From: Clostridiales bacterium
Lineage (GTDB): Bacteria; Bacillota; Clostridia; Oscillospirales; CAG-272
Assembly (NCBI GenBank): GCA_004554105.1
Contig: SFNW01000011.1
Location: 1-25,510, forward strand
Direction of reading: 5' to 3'
DNA length: 25,510 nt
Made by a program: the position numbers and the translations under genes. Within the stretch, counting starts at the first letter, position 1; every line of letters starts with the position of its first letter. Below the pieces are notes generated by a model that worked only from the letters and a program-made list of their open reading frames with translations, was not told where the DNA came from and did no database searches. This document shows, one piece after another, positions 22,193 through 25,510 of this stretch.

Positions 22193-25100
22193 ATGAAACA
22201 ATCCCGCACTCTGTGCCTCGGCCTGCTGCTGCTCTGCGCACTGCTCGCCGCGGCGGCGCTGACCTTCGCCGCGGGCGCGGCGGAAAACGTCGTCTACATC
22301 AGCGATTACGGCGACAACGCAAATTCGGGGCTTTCCGCCGACGCGCCCGTGCAGACGATGAACCAAGCGTTCAAAAAGCTCGGCGCGGCAGGCGGCACCG
22401 TCGTCATCTGCGATACGGTGACCGTCACCGAAGCCGTGGCGACCTTCCCCGAGCGCGACAGTCTCATCACCTTCACCAGCCTGCACGGCGGCGTCAATTA
22501 CAAAGCCAAGGCGGCAAGCCTCATTCTGCAAAGCGACGTCTTTCTCGGCGGTCCGACGAAGTTTGAAAACCTCCGCATCTCCTCGTCAAACGGCGTCGAC
22601 ATCTTCTGCCGCGGCAATGATTTGACGCTCGGCTTCGGCATCGAAAACATCTATTCGAGCAACCCCGTCGCCATCTGGGGCGGCACAAACTGCGCCCTCT
22701 CCGGAACGACGGCGATCTCCGCGCGCTACTTCGGCTACACAATCGAGATTGACAGCGGTACATGGTGGTATGTCCGCGGCGGCTCGATTCGCACGGGCGA
22801 AGGGCAGGCGGTCGGCACCGTCGGCGACGTGACTATCATCATCAACGGCGGTACAATCACCTCGACCACGACAGACCCCGCAAAGAACGGCATCATCGCG
22901 GTTGCGGGCTTTGACGCGCTCGACGGCGACGCCAACATCATCATCAACGGCGGTACGATCAACTGCTCGGTCATGGGACTCGGCCGCCCGGGTACCAACG
23001 CGACCTCGTCGGGCAACGCCTACTGCGAGGGCAACGTCAACATCACGATCAACGGCGGCAATTTCCGCGCGGGTACAACGGTCGGCGCAGTCCATGACAC
23101 GGTTGCAAGCTATGTCGGCGGCGACTTTACGCTCACCGTCACGGGCGGCAACTTTGCGGACGGCTTCAAGGGCTTCAACGCCGAATGCGTCCGCGGCAAC
23201 GCGACTTACGACATCGCCGATTCTATCAACCTGCCTACTGTCGGCTTTGACAAGGTCGTCTATGTCAGCGACGCAGGCAACGACGCAAACGACGGACAGA
23301 GTGCGAAAACCGCGCTGAAAACCCTGACCGCCGCCGCAAAGGCGGTCGGTGAGGACGGCGGCGTCATCGTCGTCTGCGGCAATCTCACGGTAGCAAGCGA
23401 AACCCTCCCCGCACACGAAAAGAGCCTCCGCATCACCGGCAGCCATGTCGGACAAAGCTATAACAGCGTGCTGACCGTCACCGGCAAGGTCACCTTCGGC
23501 GGCGAGACACGCATTGAAAACCTCACGCTTGCCGGAAACGGCAGACTCTCGGGCGGCGGACACGACCTCACGGTTGACGAAGGCGTAAAGGGCGGCAGCC
23601 TGTCGCTTGACGGCGGCAGCGGCAGCGTCTCGCACGGCGTCACGGTCAAATCCGGCAGCTTTGCCAATGTCAGCGGCGGCAGCGTGTCGGACGGCGACGC
23701 CGCAACCTACGTTATCCTCGAGGGCGGCAGCGTCGGCACGGTTTACGGCGGCGGCGCGGGAACGGTCGGCAGCAGCACCGTCTCGGTCCGCGGCGGCAGC
23801 GTGACCTCGGGCGTCTACGCCACCGAGGCAGGCACGGCGGGCGACGGCGGCATCGAACTGCGCGGCGGCAGCGTCGCGGGTATTGTCGCGGCGGCGAAGT
23901 CCGGCAAAATTGCGGGCAGCTACGCCGCGCTGAATAAGGGCGCGACCGTCACGGCGCAGATGCGCACCGACGGCTATGCAAGCGAATTTCTCCCCGAGGC
24001 GACGGTTTACGTCAAGGACGGCTCCTCGGGCGCGGGCTACAGCCCCGAAACCGCGGTCGGCGACCTCGTCGACGCGGTCAAAAAGCTGCCGGGCGGCGGT
24101 ACAATCGTCGTCTGCGGCACGCTGACGCTTGAAAGCGGCAAAACGCTTCGTGCACTGCCCGACAAACTGACGATTACCTCAAACTACGGCGGCGTCGACT
24201 ACCGTCTGACCGACGGCGCCTGCATCAAGCTCTACAAATCCATTTCACTCGCCTCCGAAACCGAGCTGCGCGACCTCACGGTCATCGCGGCGGCGAACGG
24301 CACCTACATTTCCGCCGAGGGCAATGCACTCACGGTGGGCAAGGGCGTCGAATGCAGACTCTACCCCGACAGCCGCGTGGAGGACTATCCCGCGCTTGTC
24401 GGCGGCTCGTTCTCGATTTCGCCCGCACTGCAAAAGAGCGTCACGCTGAATGTTTACAGCGGCACCTGGGGCAGCGTCACGGCGGGTCAGTACTCGACCG
24501 ACGCGGCGAGCGCCGCATCGCGCACCGCGACGGGTGACCTCGTGCTGAACGTCTACGGCGGCAGATTCACCGACGACTGCTTCGTCGCCGGCAGAAACCT
24601 GCTCAACGGCAACGCAACGCTGAACGCCTACGGCGGAGAATTTGCCTGCTCGGTCTTCGGCATTGCGGCAGGCTCGACCGTCACCGGCAATGTGACCGTC
24701 AACGCGGCGGGCGCGTCCTTTGAGGGCGACCTGCTCGCAGGGCAAGACAATACCGCCGTACTGAACGGCAGCTACACGCTGAATGTCACGACCGCAAACC
24801 TCGACCGCGTCGGCATGGTCAAGGGCGCAAAGACGCTCGGCGGCACGCACACTTCAAAGCTCGTCACCCCCGAGGGGCTTGACCTCGACGCCGAAATGAC
24901 CGGCACGGTGTCCTATCAGAACCCCATTGCGGGCTTTGCAGACCCCTCGGTCGTCTACGCGGACGGCTGGTACTACTACACCTACGCCAACAGCTACGCG
25001 GGCAAGCCCGGACTGTACATGGCAAAGGCGGCAAACCTCTGCGATATCGGCAAGGTCGAGCCCGTGCTGATCTGGAGTCAGGCACTCACGGGTCAGGCGG

Positions 25101-25510
25101 CGGATATGGAGGCACTCTGGGCGCCCCAGCTCTATAAGCTGAACGGCAAATGGTACATCTACGCGGCGTGCCAGTTCCCGAGCAAGTTCGGCAGCAATGC
25201 CGATTTGAAAAACCGTCTCCCCTATGTCTGGATTGCCGACACCGACGACCCGATTGGCAGCTACACCTTCTTCGGCTGCATGGAAAACGTCGATACCGAG
25301 GCGTATTCCTACCTCTCGCCGCGACTGATTGAGCATGACGGCAATCTCTATATGTTCTGCAGCGGCTTCTTCCGTGCCGAGGACGGGCAAAACGGCACGC
25401 ACATTCAGCGTATGCGCGTCTGCCGCCTTGATTCCCCGACGAAAATGGCGACGAAGCAGATCGTCATTTCCACGCCCGAATACAGCTGGGAGGCGGGCAT
25501 CATGGAAGGT
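22193..25510 (+). CDS. Large secreted protein: three beta-helix modules joined to a GH43-like domain (partial, 3' end outside window)
   Basis: The frame is open for 1106 codons to the window edge. A signal peptide (LCLGLLLLCALLAAAALTFA) is followed by three modules starting near residues 30, 354 and 603 with the shared step VVYVSDAG, A..TLT.A and GGT.VVC. Their coils repeat GG-S/T/N motifs such as IIINGGTI and RGGSV. From about residue 905 a five-bladed GH43-type propeller begins: NPIAGFADPSV (candidate base Asp917), ALWAPQLYKLNGKWYIYAA, LSPRLIEHDGNLYMFCSG, and YSWEAGIMEG ending at candidate acid Glu1105. GH43 enzymes remove arabinose, xylose or galactose units; the linkage is not known. AAAGGA lies 8 bases before ATG 22193. 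Anchoring domains may follow beyond the window. Confidence 0.85.
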   Translation, partial: MKQSRTLCLGLLLLCALLAAAALTFAAGAAENVVYISDYGDNANSGLSADAPVQTMNQAFKKLGAAGGTVVICDTVTVTEAVATFPERDSLITFTSLHGGVNYKAKAASLILQSDVFLGGPTKFENLRISSSNGVDIFCRGNDLTLGFGIENIYSSNPVAIWGGTNCALSGTTAISARYFGYTIEIDSGTWWYVRGGSIRTGEGQAVGTVGDVTIIINGGTITSTTTDPAKNGIIAVAGFDALDGDANIIINGGTINCSVMGLGRPGTNATSSGNAYCEGNVNITINGGNFRAGTTVGAVHDTVASYVGGDFTLTVTGGNFADGFKGFNAECVRGNATYDIADSINLPTVGFDKVVYVSDAGNDANDGQSAKTALKTLTAAAKAVGEDGGVIVVCGNLTVASETLPAHEKSLRITGSHVGQSYNSVLTVTGKVTFGGETRIENLTLAGNGRLSGGGHDLTVDEGVKGGSLSLDGGSGSVSHGVTVKSGSFANVSGGSVSDGDAATYVILEGGSVGTVYGGGAGTVGSSTVSVRGGSVTSGVYATEAGTAGDGGIELRGGSVAGIVAAAKSGKIAGSYAALNKGATVTAQMRTDGYASEFLPEATVYVKDGSSGAGYSPETAVGDLVDAVKKLPGGGTIVVCGTLTLESGKTLRALPDKLTITSNYGGVDYRLTDGACIKLYKSISLASETELRDLTVIAAANGTYISAEGNALTVGKGVECRLYPDSRVEDYPALVGGSFSISPALQKSVTLNVYSGTWGSVTAGQYSTDAASAASRTATGDLVLNVYGGRFTDDCFVAGRNLLNGNATLNAYGGEFACSVFGIAAGSTVTGNVTVNAAGASFEGDLLAGQDNTAVLNGSYTLNVTTANLDRVGMVKGAKTLGGTHTSKLVTPEGLDLDAEMTGTVSYQNPIAGFADPSVVYADGWYYYTYANSYAGKPGLYMAKAANLCDIGKVEPVLIWSQALTGQAADMEALWAPQLYKLNGKWYIYAACQFPSKFGSNADLKNRLPYVWIADTDDPIGSYTFFGCMENVDTEAYSYLSPRLIEHDGNLYMFCSGFFRAEDGQNGTHIQRMRVCRLDSPTKMATKQIVISTPEYSWEAGIMEG

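Noticed and set aside
22193..24900. Gene fragmentation or CRISPR-like repeats in the GGS-rich region
   Set aside because: The repeats are in-frame beta-helix coils of one open frame; spacing and spacers are not CRISPR-like.
1..25510. tRNA, rRNA, phage or transposase genes
   Set aside because: None found by inspection of either strand; the only mobile-type signal is the non-coding element at 9541-9644.

Overview
The window looks like a chromosomal segment of a GC-rich, low-GC-phylum-type Firmicute, most likely an anaerobic gut member of the class Clostridia. The grounds are strong Shine-Dalgarno sites (AAAGGA/GGAGG), textbook sigma-A promoters, an rpsO-pnp neighbourhood, an FtsK/SpoIIIE translocase, an S-layer-homology protein, and dispersed hairpin repeats of a type common in gut Clostridia. 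The phylum and class call is inference; no rRNA or tRNA is present to confirm it.

Left half, 1-8098, is almost entirely minus strand. Read in transcription order it runs ftsK/spoIIIE, thymidylate kinase, a GNAT acetyltransferase, a DJ-1/ThiJ protein, 5-formyltetrahydrofolate cyclo-ligase, a CPBP membrane protease, a short repeat-bearing spacer, mltG (septal/elongation-type lytic transglycosylase), and finally an HxlR regulator cut by the window edge. Four of the junctions are 1-4 base stop/start overlaps, so the block is probably translationally coupled. mltG is truncated just after its catalytic glutamate, and the HxlR module with a 16-bp palindromic operator lies directly beyond the break. 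This suggests a rearrangement (or an assembly join) near 385-440.

Middle, 8238-12512, is plus strand. Two half-size TSUP permease genes are followed by rpsO and pnp. Each of these RNA-biology genes has a structured 5' leader: the rpsO leader can sequester its own ribosome binding site, and the pnp leader carries a long double-stem hairpin. A MITE-like inverted-repeat element sits between them. A flavin reductase-type protein follows between two good intrinsic terminators.

Right part, 12668-25510, is a plus-strand carbohydrate locus. Tandem promoters precede an unassigned six-hairpin-type glycosidase and a GH2 beta-galactosidase (both without signal peptides, hence cytoplasmic). Next come an AraC regulator, a lipoprotein solute-binding protein, a secreted beta-helix protein with three SLH domains, and a very large secreted protein with three copies of the same beta-helix module joined to a GH43-like five-bladed propeller that runs off the window. 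A plausible division of labour is surface capture and cleavage by the last two, uptake through the solute-binding protein (its permease is not in the window), intracellular hydrolysis by the first two, and control by the AraC protein. The module shared by the two surface proteins, the unassigned glycosidase and the two RNA leaders are the most interesting items.
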